From: Halomonas binhaiensis
GTDB lineage: Bacteria; Pseudomonadota; Gammaproteobacteria; Pseudomonadales; Halomonadaceae
Direction: 5' to 3'
Assembly: GCF_008329985.2 (NCBI RefSeq)
Contig: NZ_CP038437.2
Location: 2,728,001 to 2,792,000, forward strand
Length of the DNA stretch: 64,000 nucleotides
Shown piece after piece: positions 8,807 through 18,818 of this stretch (positions within the stretch are counted from its first letter, which is position 1; every line of letters starts with the position of its first letter). A model generated the notes under the pieces. It saw only the letters and a list, made by a program, of their open reading frames with translations. It ran no database searches and was not told where the DNA came from. The position numbers and the translations under genes were made by a program.

Positions 8807-9865
8807 ATGACGTCTTCGGTGCGCAAGATTCTGCATGCTGATTGCGATTGCTTTTATGCAGCAGTGGAAATGCTCGATAACCCACAATGGCACGACATTC
8901 CCCTTGCCGTTGGCATTTCAGCGGAACGCCGGGGGGTCATTACCACCTGTAACTATCCTGCGCGCAAGTTTGGCGTTCATTCCGCCATGCCAACTGCCCG
9001 GGCCTTGCGGCTATGCCCCGACTTGTTACTGGTGCCACCAGATTTCGACAAGTACCGCAAAGTCTCCCGGCAGATACAGGCGATCTTCCATGAACTGACA
9101 CCGCTGGTAGAGCCTCTCTCATTGGACGAGGCCTACCTGGATGTCAGCGATGTCAAGGGCTTTCAGGGCAGTGCGACATGGATGGCTCAGTGGCTGAAAA
9201 AAGAATGCCTGTCGCGGACAGGCATTGTCGTTTCGGTAGGCGCTGCTCCATCGAAGTTTCTGGCCAAGGTGGCCAGCGATTGGGAAAAACCCGACGGACT
9301 GACCGTCATTTCTCCCGAGCAGGTTGATGGCTTCATCAAGGCTCTACCGGTAAAGAAGTTGCACGGTGTTGGACCTGCCACCAGTGCCAGACTGGCAACA
9401 ATGGGAATTGAAACCTGCAACGACCTTCGTGCTCTACCCATCGAACAGCTTCTCCAGGAATTCGGCAAGTTCGGCAAGCGCCTGTTCGAGCTGTCACGAG
9501 GTATCGACGAACGCCCCGTGCAAGTGGCACATGAACGCAAGTCCATTAGTGTCGAAACTACATTTGATCACGACCTGCCGACATTGGATCACGTCCACGC
9601 CGCTCTTGCCCCGTTGCACGAAAAACTTGAAACACGCATCACCCGACACGGCCAGCACGGCCTCTCCAGCCTGTTCGTCAAGGTTCGTTTCAATAACTTC
9701 TCTACCACCACCATGGATGCGCGAGGTCTGGAGCCAAGCCTGGACAACTATCATCAACTGGCCGATCAGGCCTGGGCGCGAGGAAAGCGTCCGGTGCGCC
9801 TGCTAGGCATTGGTGTAAGGCTGCTTCCAGAAGAAGCACGGCAACAGCTATCGCTGCCACTATAG
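8807..9865 (+). CDS. dinB: DNA polymerase IV
   Basis: This Y-family error-prone polymerase acts in translesion synthesis. The 352-residue protein has the metal-binding palm residues Asp12 (HADCDCFYAAVE) and Asp107/Glu108 (PLSLDEAYLDVS), the thumb HhH region (KLHGVGPATSARLATMGIET) and the little-finger domain to the C-terminus. I do not recognise a C-terminal clamp-binding peptide with confidence (the end is QQLSLPL, which could serve). It lies in a probable operon with lexA, so SOS induction through the box near 8033 is expected. Confidence 0.96.
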   Translation: MTSSVRKILHADCDCFYAAVEMLDNPQWHDIPLAVGISAERRGVITTCNYPARKFGVHSAMPTARALRLCPDLLLVPPDFDKYRKVSRQIQAIFHELTPLVEPLSLDEAYLDVSDVKGFQGSATWMAQWLKKECLSRTGIVVSVGAAPSKFLAKVASDWEKPDGLTVISPEQVDGFIKALPVKKLHGVGPATSARLATMGIETCNDLRALPIEQLLQEFGKFGKRLFELSRGIDERPVQVAHERKSISVETTFDHDLPTLDHVHAALAPLHEKLETRITRHGQHGLSSLFVKVRFNNFSTTTMDARGLEPSLDNYHQLADQAWARGKRPVRLLGIGVRLLPEEARQQLSLPL

Positions 9866-9873
9866 TCCTGCAC

Positions 9874-10377
9874 TCACTCTTCCACCCGCCCCTCGGCTAT
9901 ACCAAGCGGCACTCCCAGCAACAATCGCCTCAACGCATGATGCTGCTCTGCTGGCATCGAGTCCGGCCAGATCCATAATGTGCGCTGTTGCCAATGCAAT
10001 CCAATCAGCCGACCGCCAACAGCCACATGGCGAAGAGAAATGGCATGCCAATCTCCCCGCCCTCTGGGACGCCATTGCCACTGTACGGGTCTAGAGCCTG
10101 CCTGCATCTTGCCTGAAGGTTCATCTGCCCTGCTGCGGCCGTCGCCCCCTAGAACGTCATTGTTCGGATCTCCATCGGCCAGACAACGCAACTCCCCTAT
10201 CGCGGCTTGCCGATAGGAAGAGATGAGCAGCCCCGCACCAACGGCCGCAGCAACGGCGCCCAGCAGCAAAGGCGTCATGGCACCAATCAACAGCGTGACA
10301 GCCGTCACCAGGGCACCATGAGCAAGGTGCTGGTGGTCAGAGGCCTCGATTGTGACCGTTAGAACTGTTCTCGGCAT
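9874..10377 (-). CDS. ygfX: YgfX-like (CptA-type) membrane protein, partner of SdhE
   Basis: This 167-residue protein has two close hydrophobic segments near residues 21-55 (ALVTAVTLLIGAMTPLLLGA) and a soluble C-terminal half (QWQWRPRGRGDWHAISLRHV...LIGLHWQQRTLWIWPDSM) typical of YgfX. In E. coli, YgfX (CptA) has been reported as a toxin-like inhibitor of cell division proteins and is encoded with SdhE (CptB). The start at 10377 overlaps the end of sdhE by 41 nt, implying coupling. The assignment rests mainly on the SdhE neighbour and overall layout, as this family diverges quickly. Confidence 0.7.
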   Translation of the reverse strand: MPRTVLTVTIEASDHQHLAHGALVTAVTLLIGAMTPLLLGAVAAAVGAGLLISSYRQAAIGELRCLADGDPNNDVLGGDGRSRADEPSGKMQAGSRPVQWQWRPRGRGDWHAISLRHVAVGGRLIGLHWQQRTLWIWPDSMPAEQHHALRRLLLGVPLGIAEGRVEE

Positions 10378-10654
10378 AATCGACGATCATCTGCACAATA
10401 CGCCGCTTCACTGGTTCTTCAGGCCACTCTCGACGCATGAGCCATACAAAGAGGTCCTGATCCTCTTCAGTGATCAGTGCACGATAAGCCGCCTTGTCGT
10501 CTTCAGAAAGATCGTCATAGCGGTGCTCCAGAAATGGCAGCAGCAGCAAATCCAGCTCCCACATACCGCGGCGGGAGTGCCAATGCAGCCGCTTTCGCTC
10601 AGCCTCGGCGCTCGAAGCCACAGGTGAAGATTGTTGCTCCACGGGATACCTCAT
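10337..10654 (-). CDS. sdhE: FAD assembly factor SdhE
   Basis: SdhE promotes covalent flavinylation of succinate dehydrogenase subunit A and fumarate reductase. The diagnostic RGxxE motif (RGMWELDLLLLPF, about residues 30-42) and the following helical segment (HRYDDLSEDDKAAYRALI) are clear. ATG 10654 (MRYPVEQQSSPV) gives about 105 residues; the upstream extension to 10732 shows no similarity. It is the first gene of a two-gene unit with ygfX and is divergent from ihfB. Confidence 0.9.
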   Translation of the reverse strand: MRYPVEQQSSPVASSAEAERKRLHWHSRRGMWELDLLLLPFLEHRYDDLSEDDKAAYRALITEEDQDLFVWLMRREWPEEPVKRRIVQMIVDYAENSSNGHNRGL

Positions 10655-10878
10655 CGAAAATCTTAGAGTATGGCGCCAGTATACCTGATGCATGTCACCA
10701 CGTATTGGCCGAGGATACTTTGCAGCCATCAACAGAGTGTTTATGTGCTATATGATCATCGTATGATGAATCCTTTCCTAGTACGTTGTTTTATCTAGAC
10801 TTGAAAAGTATGCTATTTAAAAAAACAACGACGCTGGGACAGCGCTCGTCAACCAGGCGGGACTCACGGAGAAGACCG

Positions 10879-11175
10879 ATGACCAAGTCCGAACTGATAG
10901 AGCAGATCGCTATGCGACAACCGGAGTTGTCGATCAAAGACGTCGAGGCAGCCGTACGCCTCATTCTGGATGACATTACCGAGACTCTCGCCCAGGGCGG
11001 GCGCGTTGAAATTCGTGGCTTCGGCAGTTTTTCTCTGCATTACCGGGAGCCTCGGGTCGGCCGCAACCCCAAGACCGGAGAATCGGTCGCATTGGATGGT
11101 AAATTCGTGCCACACTTCAAGCCTGGCAAAGAGCTTCGCGAGCAGGTAGACGCCAGCCGAGCACTGGGCTACTGA
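10879..11175 (+). CDS. ihfB: Integration host factor subunit beta
   Basis: IHF-beta pairs with IHF-alpha to bend DNA in the minor groove. The 98-residue protein shows [29 protein letters not shown] and the arm signature [13 protein letters not shown] 10879 starts the family sequence after a CGGAG ribosome site; the frame extending back to 10786 is non-homologous. rpsA, commonly upstream of ihfB in gammaproteobacteria, is absent here. lapA follows about 108 bp downstream. The leader contains an 8-bp inverted repeat, CGTTGTTT (10784-10791) and AAACAACG (10823-10830), of unknown role. Confidence 0.96.
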   Translation: MTKSELIEQIAMRQPELSIKDVEAAVRLILDDITETLAQGGRVEIRGFGSFSLHYREPRVGRNPKTGESVALDGKFVPHFKPGKELREQVDASRALGY

Positions 11176-11283
11176 TGCATTAAGGCATTGGTGCCCGGTT
11201 GGCCCGACCCGGGTTAGCGTAGCTTATCTATTTCATATTTTTTCGCGCTCATCTTGCGTTTTTACTGATTGGGGAACTCGTAC

Positions 11284-11589
11284 ATGCGTTGGCTCAAAGG
11301 CTTGGTCATGGCCATTATTCTGCTGCTGGTACTGCTCGTCGGCATCCTCTTTGCGACAAACAATCAGCAGGCAGTGCCGCTCAACCTGATCTGGACCGAG
11401 CTCCCCGAAGCATCCTTGTCTTTCTGGTTGCTGGCGTCTCTGGCTGTCGGTGTACTGCTTGGCATGCTTGCCATGAGTGGCGTCTACCTTCGTCTGCGCG
11501 CACTGCTTACCCGAGCTCAACGCCACAATCAACAACAGCGCAAGGAACTTGATCGACTCCGCATCCAGGAGATGAAGGAACTCCCCTGA
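11284..11589 (+). CDS. lapA: Lipopolysaccharide assembly protein A
   Basis: LapA (YciS) is a small inner-membrane protein working with LapB in turnover of LpxC and so in LPS synthesis. The 101-residue sequence has two transmembrane helices (about residues 5-25 and 41-63), with the family's NNQQAVPLNLIW linker and a basic, glutamine-rich cytoplasmic tail (RAQRHNQQQRKELDRL). ATG 11284 lies behind GGGGA; an earlier TTG at 11269 is less likely. The gene ends directly against lapB with no gap. Confidence 0.92.
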   Translation: MRWLKGLVMAIILLLVLLVGILFATNNQQAVPLNLIWTELPEASLSFWLLASLAVGVLLGMLAMSGVYLRLRALLTRAQRHNQQQRKELDRLRIQEMKELP

Positions 11590-12774
11590 ATGCCCGATCT
11601 TCTGCTGCTAGGCCTGCTGATTATTGCCCTGGCCATCGGCTGGGGCCTAGGTCGACGCGAGCGCCAACGAAAGGAGGGGACAACCTCCTCTCCTACGTTA
11701 TCCAGAGATTATTTTGTTGGCTTGAACTACCTGCTCAATGACCAGCAGGATCGAGCCATCGAAACGTTCATCTCCGCCCTGGAAGTCAATAGCGATACCA
11801 TCGAGACCCATGTAACCCTGGGCAACCTGTTCCGCTCCCGGGGTGAAGCTGATCGCGCAGTCAAGATCCATCAGAACCTTCTGGCCCGCCCTTTTCTCGA
11901 CAATCAGCAGAGCGCCCGTGTACAGCTGGAGCTATCCCGGGATTTCCTGCATCTTGGTCTACTCGATCGAGCCGAGCGCATTCTCCATGGGCTGATTCGT
12001 GAAGAACCTTCCAGCGAAACTCAGCATCATGCAAAACGCTTGCTCGCAGACCTGTTCGAGCGCGAAGGCGAATGGCAGCAGGCGCTGGATGTCGCCGTAC
12101 CCCACCTGACTCGCCAGCATGAAGACCTGCGCCGGGCTGCCGCCCACTGGTTATGTGAACTGGCCGAACATGAACGCCGTTCTGCTGGCCATGGCTTGGC
12201 ACGCAAGCATCTCAAGCAAGCGCTGTCCATAGATGACCGCTGCGTACGTGCCAACCTGATCAAGGCTGAACTGCAGCATGATACCGGCCAGTATCGTCAA
12301 GCCATCAAGTATCTTGATCTCATTCCACAGCAGGACCTGGGCTTCATCCCCACCCTGCTTGAACCATTGGAACGCAATTACCTTTTGCTCGACGATGCAG
12401 AAGGTCTCATCGCCCATCTCTATCGGCTGCTCGACCAGGCGCCCTATACTAGCGTCATCATTCTGCTGGCTCAGACACTGCGCCGTCAGCGTGGCAATGA
12501 TGATGAAGCCATCTCTCTGGTGACGGCCCAACTAAACCGGGAGCCCAGCCTGGGCGGGGTGGATTACCTGATAGGGCTTTATCAAGATTCCAGCAACGAT
12601 GGCCATGACGAGCGCATCGAGTTACTGCGTCAGCACACTCATACCCTGATCAAGGCTTTGCCTCGCCACCGTTGCGGCCGTTGTGGGTTTACCGGTGACC
12701 ACTTGCACTGGCAGTGTCCCCGCTGCCGTACCTGGGGTGCAACCAAGCCGATCACCGGTATCGAGGGAGAATAG
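11590..12774 (+). CDS. lapB: Lipopolysaccharide assembly protein B (TPR and rubredoxin-like)
   Basis: LapB (YciM) is a membrane-anchored TPR protein that presents LpxC to the FtsH protease and helps LPS assembly. An N-terminal transmembrane helix (residues 2-20, LLLLGLLIIALAIGWGLG) is followed by tandem TPR units from about residue 38 (SRDYFVGLNYLLNDQQDRAI). A C-terminal rubredoxin-type zinc site has CGRCGF and CPRC at about residues 359-379. The 394-residue length matches the family (about 390). It starts immediately after the lapA stop and ends 2 bp before the convergent pyrF. Confidence 0.95.
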   Translation: MPDLLLLGLLIIALAIGWGLGRRERQRKEGTTSSPTLSRDYFVGLNYLLNDQQDRAIETFISALEVNSDTIETHVTLGNLFRSRGEADRAVKIHQNLLARPFLDNQQSARVQLELSRDFLHLGLLDRAERILHGLIREEPSSETQHHAKRLLADLFEREGEWQQALDVAVPHLTRQHEDLRRAAAHWLCELAEHERRSAGHGLARKHLKQALSIDDRCVRANLIKAELQHDTGQYRQAIKYLDLIPQQDLGFIPTLLEPLERNYLLLDDAEGLIAHLYRLLDQAPYTSVIILLAQTLRRQRGNDDEAISLVTAQLNREPSLGGVDYLIGLYQDSSNDGHDERIELLRQHTHTLIKALPRHRCGRCGFTGDHLHWQCPRCRTWGATKPITGIEGE

Positions 12775-12776
12775 GC

Positions 12777-13481
12777 TTACGCCGTCCCCAACAGCTCCTG
12801 TTCGATAGCAGCAAGCGCGATCATCGGGTCCTCTGCCTGAGTCACCGGGCGACCGACAACCAAATGGGTACTCCCTGCCTGCATTGCCTCCAGTGGCGTC
12901 ATGATGCGCCGCTGGTCTCCTGCCTGAGCGAAGCTCGGACGAATACCCGGCGTCACCTTGAGGAAGTCTGCCCCGCAAGCTGTCTTGAGCATGGCAGTTT
13001 CCCTCGCCGAGCACACGACGCCATCAAGGCCACAGTTCTGGGCCAGACGTGCCAGACGCTTGACCTGCGCATCCAGTTCGCCCTCCACCCCAGTGCCATT
13101 CAGTTCATCCTGCGTCATGCTGGTGAGTACAGTGACAGCAATCAGAAGCGTCTTGAGGCCATGTTGCTCAAGACGCTCTCGCGCAGCAGCCATCATTCGC
13201 TCGCCACCACAGGCATGCACATTGACCATCCAGACTCCCTGCTCCGCCGCGGCCTGAACAGCCCCAGCCACAGTATTGGGAATATCGTGGAACTTGAGAT
13301 CCAGAAACACCTCGAAGCCACGCCCATGCAACGCATCCAGCACATCTGGACCACTGCGCGTGAACAGTTCCTTGCCCACCTTCAGGCGGCAACGCGCAGG
13401 ATCCAGGCGATCCGCCATGCACAGGGCAGCATCCAGGGAAGGATAATCGAGAGCGATAATCAGGGGAGATGTAGTCGTCAT
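12777..13481 (-). CDS. pyrF: Orotidine 5'-phosphate decarboxylase
   Basis: This enzyme converts OMP to UMP, the last step of de novo pyrimidine synthesis. The catalytic region [12 protein letters not shown] (about residues 61-72) and LKVGKELF are present, with the phosphate-binding end [17 protein letters not shown] and [15 protein letters not shown] 13481 follows GGAG with 8-nt spacing and gives 234 residues; a longer frame to 13556 is non-homologous. In E. coli pyrF follows lapB on the same strand. Here it is inverted and ends 2 bp from lapB. Confidence 0.95.
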   Translation of the reverse strand: MTTTSPLIIALDYPSLDAALCMADRLDPARCRLKVGKELFTRSGPDVLDALHGRGFEVFLDLKFHDIPNTVAGAVQAAAEQGVWMVNVHACGGERMMAAARERLEQHGLKTLLIAVTVLTSMTQDELNGTGVEGELDAQVKRLARLAQNCGLDGVVCSARETAMLKTACGADFLKVTPGIRPSFAQAGDQRRIMTPLEAMQAGSTHLVVGRPVTQAEDPMIALAAIEQELLGTA

Positions 13482-13717
13482 GGACGGCTCCAGGAGATGT
13501 TCGAATCGACGCAGTATATCAGCCATGACGTCAGCTGCAGCCCCCGCGGGCGACATGCAGGAGCCTTTGATCGCTTACCGAGGTTTAAGCGATTCGCGAT
13601 ACATGGTCATGAACACAAGACGGTAGGTTAAAAGCGAGTGCCGTGAAGGTGCTTTGATCAACCCGTTACCTTTCTTTTGAGCTCCCTCTACTCGGGGATA
13701 CCAAGGAGTTGGAATCC

Positions 13718-14047
13718 ATGACCAAATTCTCAGCAAGTCCCATCCATGCATGTCGTTCAGGCAAATATTGGTTGGCCACCCTGACAGCAGCGCTATGGTT
13801 GGCCTGTAGCCTTCCTGCACTGGCCGCGGATGAATTGAAGATTGAGCCTATCAATATCAATGAAGCCAGCGCCGAGTTGCTGGCAGAACTGCCGGGGATT
13901 GGACCGAGCAAGGCCGACGCCATCATTGCTGAACGTGAAGCCAATGGTCCGTACGCCGACCTGGAAGACCTGACCCGCGTCAAGGGCATCGGCCAGAACA
14001 CCGTGGCACGGCTAGCGGATGAAATCCGCTTCAGCAACGCCAACTAA
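13718..14047 (+). CDS. comEA: ComEA-like helix-hairpin-helix protein
   Basis: This is a secreted or periplasmic DNA-binding protein of the competence/ComEA family. A signal peptide (residues 1-38, hydrophobic WLATLTAALWLACSLPALAA) is followed by two HhH motifs, INEASAELLAELPGIGPSKA and YADLEDLTRVKGIGQNTV. The 109-residue length is normal for short gammaproteobacterial ComEA proteins. ATG 13718 has AAGGAG 9 nt upstream. It could take part in DNA uptake together with the type IV pilus encoded earlier in the window, but natural competence is only an inference. Confidence 0.9.
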   Translation: MTKFSASPIHACRSGKYWLATLTAALWLACSLPALAADELKIEPININEASAELLAELPGIGPSKADAIIAEREANGPYADLEDLTRVKGIGQNTVARLADEIRFSNAN

Positions 14048-14100
14048 CCTGCCACACCTTTTCGCTGTACCTTCCCGTTACTCCACTTTCTACTATTTGC

Positions 14101-14160
14101 CTTAACAACATCTGCCTTAACAACATCTGTCTTAACAACACAGCTGTTAACAACACCTCC
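14101..14160 (+). repeat. Four imperfect 15-bp tandem repeats
   Basis: CTTAACAACATCTGC occurs at 14101, nearly exactly at 14116, and in degenerate form at 14131 and 14146 (GTTAACAACACCTCC). It lies between comEA and its likely terminator. Confidence 0.85.
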
Positions 14161-14190
14161 CTCACGACACCTTTCCTCGGTGTCGTGAGG
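14160..14190. terminator. Strong hairpin between comEA and the SDR gene
   Basis: CCTCACGACACC pairs perfectly with GGTGTCGTGAGG (12 bp, 7-nt loop), followed by AGCTTT. It probably ends transcription of comEA and perhaps also of the convergent dehydrogenase gene. Confidence 0.7.
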
Positions 14191-14239
14191 AGCTTTCATA
14201 TGCTGCCTGCCATGTCATGTGCAAGTACAACAGGCCCCA

Positions 14240-15001
14240 TTACAAACGCAGGCCGCCATCGACTTCTATCACCCGTGCCGTGAAATAGTCATTTGTAAAA
14301 ATGAACGCCACTGACTCGGCAATCTCCTGGGGATCTCCCAGACGCTTGAGAGGAACACCGCGTGTCAGCTTGTCGAGCATGTCCTCACGCATCGACGCCG
14401 TCATCTCCGTCTCGATGAACCCTGGCGCCACCGCAGCGACGCGAATGCCATGACGCGCCAATTCCTTACCCCAGGTAACCGTCAATGCCGCTACCCCAGC
14501 CTTGGCAGCGGCGTAATTGCTCTGCCCCATGTTCCCCGCACGAGAAATGCTGGAAATATTGACGATGACACCCTGGCGACCATCTTCGACCATGGCAGCG
14601 GCAGCAGCACGGCCACATAGAAAGACACCGGTCAGATTGACATCGATCACTGCCTGCCACTCATCAAGGCCAAGTGTGCGCTCCACCTTGCCGTCCTTCG
14701 CCTTTACCAACAGACCATCACGCAGAATTCCTGCATTGTTGACCAGGCCATCCAGGGGGCCCATGGAACTTCGTATATCCGCAAAAGCCTGGGAGACAGA
14801 AGCTTCATCGGCGACATTGGCAATAAAGGCCTGGGCAGTGACGCCTTCTTCATATAATGAAGAAACTGCCTTATCGAGCTGATCGCCATCCGTATCGATC
14901 AAAGCCAGACGAGCACCTTGGCTTCCCAAACGTCGAGCCATGGCAAATCCCAGACCACGAGCACCACCGGTAATCGCGATGAGCGCATCATCAAGCTTCA
15001 T
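14240..15001 (-). CDS. Short-chain dehydrogenase/reductase (FabG-like)
   Basis: This is a classical SDR NAD(P)-dependent oxidoreductase of 253 residues. The nucleotide motif TGGARGLG lies at residues 11-18, followed by NNAG, and the Ser-Tyr-Lys triad occurs in [22 protein letters not shown]. The C-terminus is the usual EVDGGLRL. It resembles FabG-type 3-oxoacyl reductases, but the substrate cannot be read from sequence. [13 protein letters not shown] is an insertion of about 10 residues after the NNAG region. ATG 15001 is preceded by GGGAGG; the TTG at 15007 is less likely. The gene stands alone. Confidence 0.85.
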   Translation of the reverse strand: MKLDDALIAITGGARGLGFAMARRLGSQGARLALIDTDGDQLDKAVSSLYEEGVTAQAFIANVADEASVSQAFADIRSSMGPLDGLVNNAGILRDGLLVKAKDGKVERTLGLDEWQAVIDVNLTGVFLCGRAAAAAMVEDGRQGVIVNISSISRAGNMGQSNYAAAKAGVAALTVTWGKELARHGIRVAAVAPGFIETEMTASMREDMLDKLTRGVPLKRLGDPQEIAESVAFIFTNDYFTARVIEVDGGLRL

Positions 15002-15185
15002 GGGCAACCCTCCCGCTGCAATAGCATTCCCTGAACATGACTTTCCATGTCCATGATTTTCTATGAATACGGCATATCCATAAGCATGGCGTTTCTCCGA
15101 ACATGCTCTTCTATAGATATGCCCTCAGACGCACCTTCTCGATAGTGCACTGCACCATACGGCATGACAAGCAAGTCACTGTTGT

Positions 15186-15215
15186 GGTGGAAAGATCAGT
15201 GGTGGAAAGATCAGT
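15186..15215 (+). repeat. Exact 15-bp tandem duplication in the SDR-fxsA gap
   Basis: GGTGGAAAGATCAGT is present twice in tandem (15186-15200, 15201-15215), followed by a decayed third copy. It lies in the 366-bp gap 15002-15367. The gap otherwise shows no gene and must hold promoters for the divergent SDR and fxsA genes. Confidence 0.85.
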
Positions 15216-15367
15216 AGTGGATACAGCAGAATATGACTGGTTAAGAATAGTTTGGTAACACCCAAGGAAGGAATAGGTCGAAACTAGGGAAAGCTCTTGA
15301 GATCATCCTTGAGAAAGCTGTCCGACACCCCAATGTAAGAGACCTCAGGATCCAAAGCGGAGCAATC

Positions 15368-15928
15368 ATGCCCTTTCTTATTGCATTCACTATCTTCGCC
15401 TTGCTGGACTTCACCGTACTGTTTTCCGTGGGCAGCCAGATCGGCCTGCTGCCCACTATCGGTCTGGTATTGGCCACTGGCTTTATCGGCCTGCACCTGA
15501 TTCGCAAGGAAGGCGTCGCCACCTTTGCTCGCGCCCAGGAGCGCATGTCACGGGGTGAAATACCTTCTTCAGAACTACTGACCGGCGCGGCACTGATCTT
15601 TGGTGGCGCCTTGTTGATGGCACCGGGCTTCCTCTCAGATGCCTTGGGATTCATATGCCTGATTCCCAATGCCCGTCGCCTCCTGGGCAAGCTACTGGCC
15701 AAAATCGGCATTCGCACCCAGGGGTTTCATGTAGGAGGCAGCTTTAATGGCCATACGGGCACGTCATCCAATTGGGACGATACAGTGAACCAGCGGAACC
15801 ACACCGCTGATAGCGAATACACAGAGCAGCAGGATGCTCAACACCAGCACTCGCAACAAAGCTCTGACAGGACATCCGATGAACCACTGGAAGGTGAGTT
15901 TATTGGCAAGAACGAGCGCCGCTACTGA
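15368..15928 (+). CDS. fxsA: FxsA family membrane protein
   Basis: FxsA is a small inner-membrane protein whose overproduction in E. coli relieves F-factor exclusion of phage T7; its normal role is unknown. The 186-residue sequence has hydrophobic segments at about residues 1-45 (FLIAFTIFALLDFTVLFSVG, LLPTIGLVLATGFIGLHLIR) and about residues 72-102 (GAALIFGGALLMAPGFLSDA). A hydrophilic Gln/His/Asp-rich tail of about 65 residues follows and appears poorly conserved. As in E. coli it lies directly upstream of groES, but the groE operon has its own promoter. Confidence 0.88.
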   Translation: MPFLIAFTIFALLDFTVLFSVGSQIGLLPTIGLVLATGFIGLHLIRKEGVATFARAQERMSRGEIPSSELLTGAALIFGGALLMAPGFLSDALGFICLIPNARRLLGKLLAKIGIRTQGFHVGGSFNGHTGTSSNWDDTVNQRNHTADSEYTEQQDAQHQHSQQSSDRTSDEPLEGEFIGKNERRY

Positions 15929-16002
15929 CTCGCTGCAAGTGCTGGAACAGGAGTGATCAGCGTCATCGACAACGACAAAGTGAAAAATTTTTTGTCGTCC
16001 CC

Positions 16003-16031
16003 CTTGAAAGCCTCTTGAGCAGCCCCACTTA
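16003..16031 (+). promoter_or_regulatory. Sigma-32 heat-shock promoter of groESL
   Basis: CTTGAAA (16003-16009), a 13-nt spacer and CCCCACTTA (16023-16031) closely match the RpoH consensus CTTGAAA-N11-16-CCCCATNT. The start site would lie near 16038, leaving a leader of about 170 nt before groES. Confidence 0.9.
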
Positions 16032-16209
16032 CCTGTCAGTACCAAGATTTGGCGAAACCCCACAGGGATTTTGCCTTTAACCAGGAGGGCTTCGAGCCCT
16101 TTCCTCTCGACGAGACCGGCCCTCGCGTCCGGCTCCGACGAGAGTTGACAACGAAACCACCGTGGGCGGATTGCCCCGGTCAAGCAAAACCATCAGGAGA
16201 ACGTGAGCA

Positions 16210-16503
16210 ATGAACATCCGTCCCTTGCACGATCGCGTCATCATCCGTCGCGTTGAAGAAGAACAGAAGACCGCAGGCGGCATCGTGCTTCCGGGCAGCG
16301 CCCAGGAAAAGCCGACTCGTGGTGAGGTTCTCGCCGTCGGTAACGGCCGGATTCTCGACAGCGGCGATGTTCGTCCCCTGGACGTCAAAGTCGGTGACAC
16401 CGTGATCTTCAAGGATGGCTTCGGCGTCGAGAAGCAAAAGGTCGATGGCGAAGAAGTCCTGATCATGAGCGAGTCCGACATTCTGGCAGTCGTAGAAGGC
16501 TAA
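16210..16503 (+). CDS. groES: Co-chaperonin GroES
   Basis: GroES is the heptameric lid of the GroEL folding chamber. The 97-residue sequence has the canonical start [20 protein letters not shown], the mobile loop [15 protein letters not shown] (about residues 19-33) and the end [16 protein letters not shown] segment ([12 protein letters not shown]). A ribosome site AGGAG is present upstream of ATG 16210. It is the first gene of the groESL heat-shock operon under the sigma-32 promoter at 16003. Confidence 0.98.
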   Translation: MNIRPLHDRVIIRRVEEEQKTAGGIVLPGSAQEKPTRGEVLAVGNGRILDSGDVRPLDVKVGDTVIFKDGFGVEKQKVDGEEVLIMSESDILAVVEG

Positions 16504-16568
16504 GGCTTCAGGGGCAACGCTTTCCAAACCAGCCCCGCAAGCAAGCCCTTCACAACGTTCACTGTTGA

Positions 16569-18239
<1,671 letters not shown>

Positions 18240-18265
18240 TCATCCCCCCAGCTCCAAGCTGCAAG

Positions 18266-18300
18266 GCCCCGCCGGGATCTTCCCGGCGGGGCTTTTGTTT
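18266..18300 (+). terminator. Intrinsic terminator of groESL
   Basis: GCCCCGCCGGGA pairs perfectly with TCCCGGCGGGGC (12 bp, 3-nt loop), followed by TTTTGTTT, 26 bp after the groEL stop. Confidence 0.95.
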
Positions 18301-18313
18301 GTGGGTGATTAAG

Positions 18314-18355
18314 CTTCGAGCTTCGAGCTTCGAGCTTCGAGCTTCGAGCTTCGAG
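18314..18355 (+). repeat. Heptanucleotide tandem repeat, six copies of CTTCGAG
   Basis: Six perfect CTTCGAG units run in tandem directly after the groEL terminator and lead into the 56-bp repeat array. Frames open across this region reflect repeat composition, not coding. Confidence 0.95.
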
Positions 18356-18699
18356 CAGACCAGGGTCCAGCTACGAGACTCGAGCAGCGAGTGGCGGGCT
18401 ACCCAGTGCCAACCTGATGGATCCAGCTTCGAGACACGAGCAACGAGTGGCGAGCTGCACAGTGCCAACCTGATGGATCCAGCTTCGAGACACGAGCAAC
18501 GAGTGGCGAGCTGCACAGTGCCAACCTGATGGATCCAGCTTCGAGACACGAGCAACGAGTGGCGAGCTGCACAGTGCCAACCTGATGGATCCAGCTTCGA
18601 GACACGAGCAACGAGTAGCGAGCTGCACAGTGCCAACCTGATGGATCCAGCTTCGAGACACGAGCAACGAGTAGCGAGCTGCACAGTGCCAACCTGATG
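18356..18699 (+). repeat. 56-bp minisatellite, five full copies, built from eight heptamers
   Basis: AACCTGATGG recurs at 18411, 18467, 18523, 18579, 18635 and (partly) 18691, an exact 56-bp period. A degenerate copy occupies about 18356-18410. Within each unit the sequence divides into heptamers, several ending in CGAG (CTTCGAG, ACACGAG, CAACGAG, TGGCGAG). The last two copies share a G-to-A change (TGGCGAG to TAGCGAG), a sign of recent duplication. The period is not a multiple of three, so the long minus-strand frames across it are not genes. Confidence 0.95.
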
Positions 18700-18721
18700 A
18701 TTACGCGCCTTGTCTCAGGGT

Positions 18722-18770
18722 TCGTAGCTCGTAGCTCGTGGCTCGTGGCTCGTGGCTCGTAGCTCGCGGC
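18722..18770 (-). repeat. Heptanucleotide tandem repeat in inverted orientation, seven copies
   Basis: Seven TCGTRGC-type units (TCGTAGC, TCGTGGC, TCGCGGC) run in tandem. Their complement is a rotation of GAGCTAC, one base from the GAGCTTC rotation of the array at 18314, so the two arrays flank the minisatellite in inverted orientation. The end lies only 48 bp before trmJ. Confidence 0.9.
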
Positions 18771-18818
18771 TGGTAAGGTTACAATGCTGACCTTGATTCT
18801 CCCGGCGACTGTATCCGC

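Noticed and set aside
18314..18770. CRISPR array
   Set aside because: Repeats are contiguous with no unique spacers, and no cas genes are present in the window.
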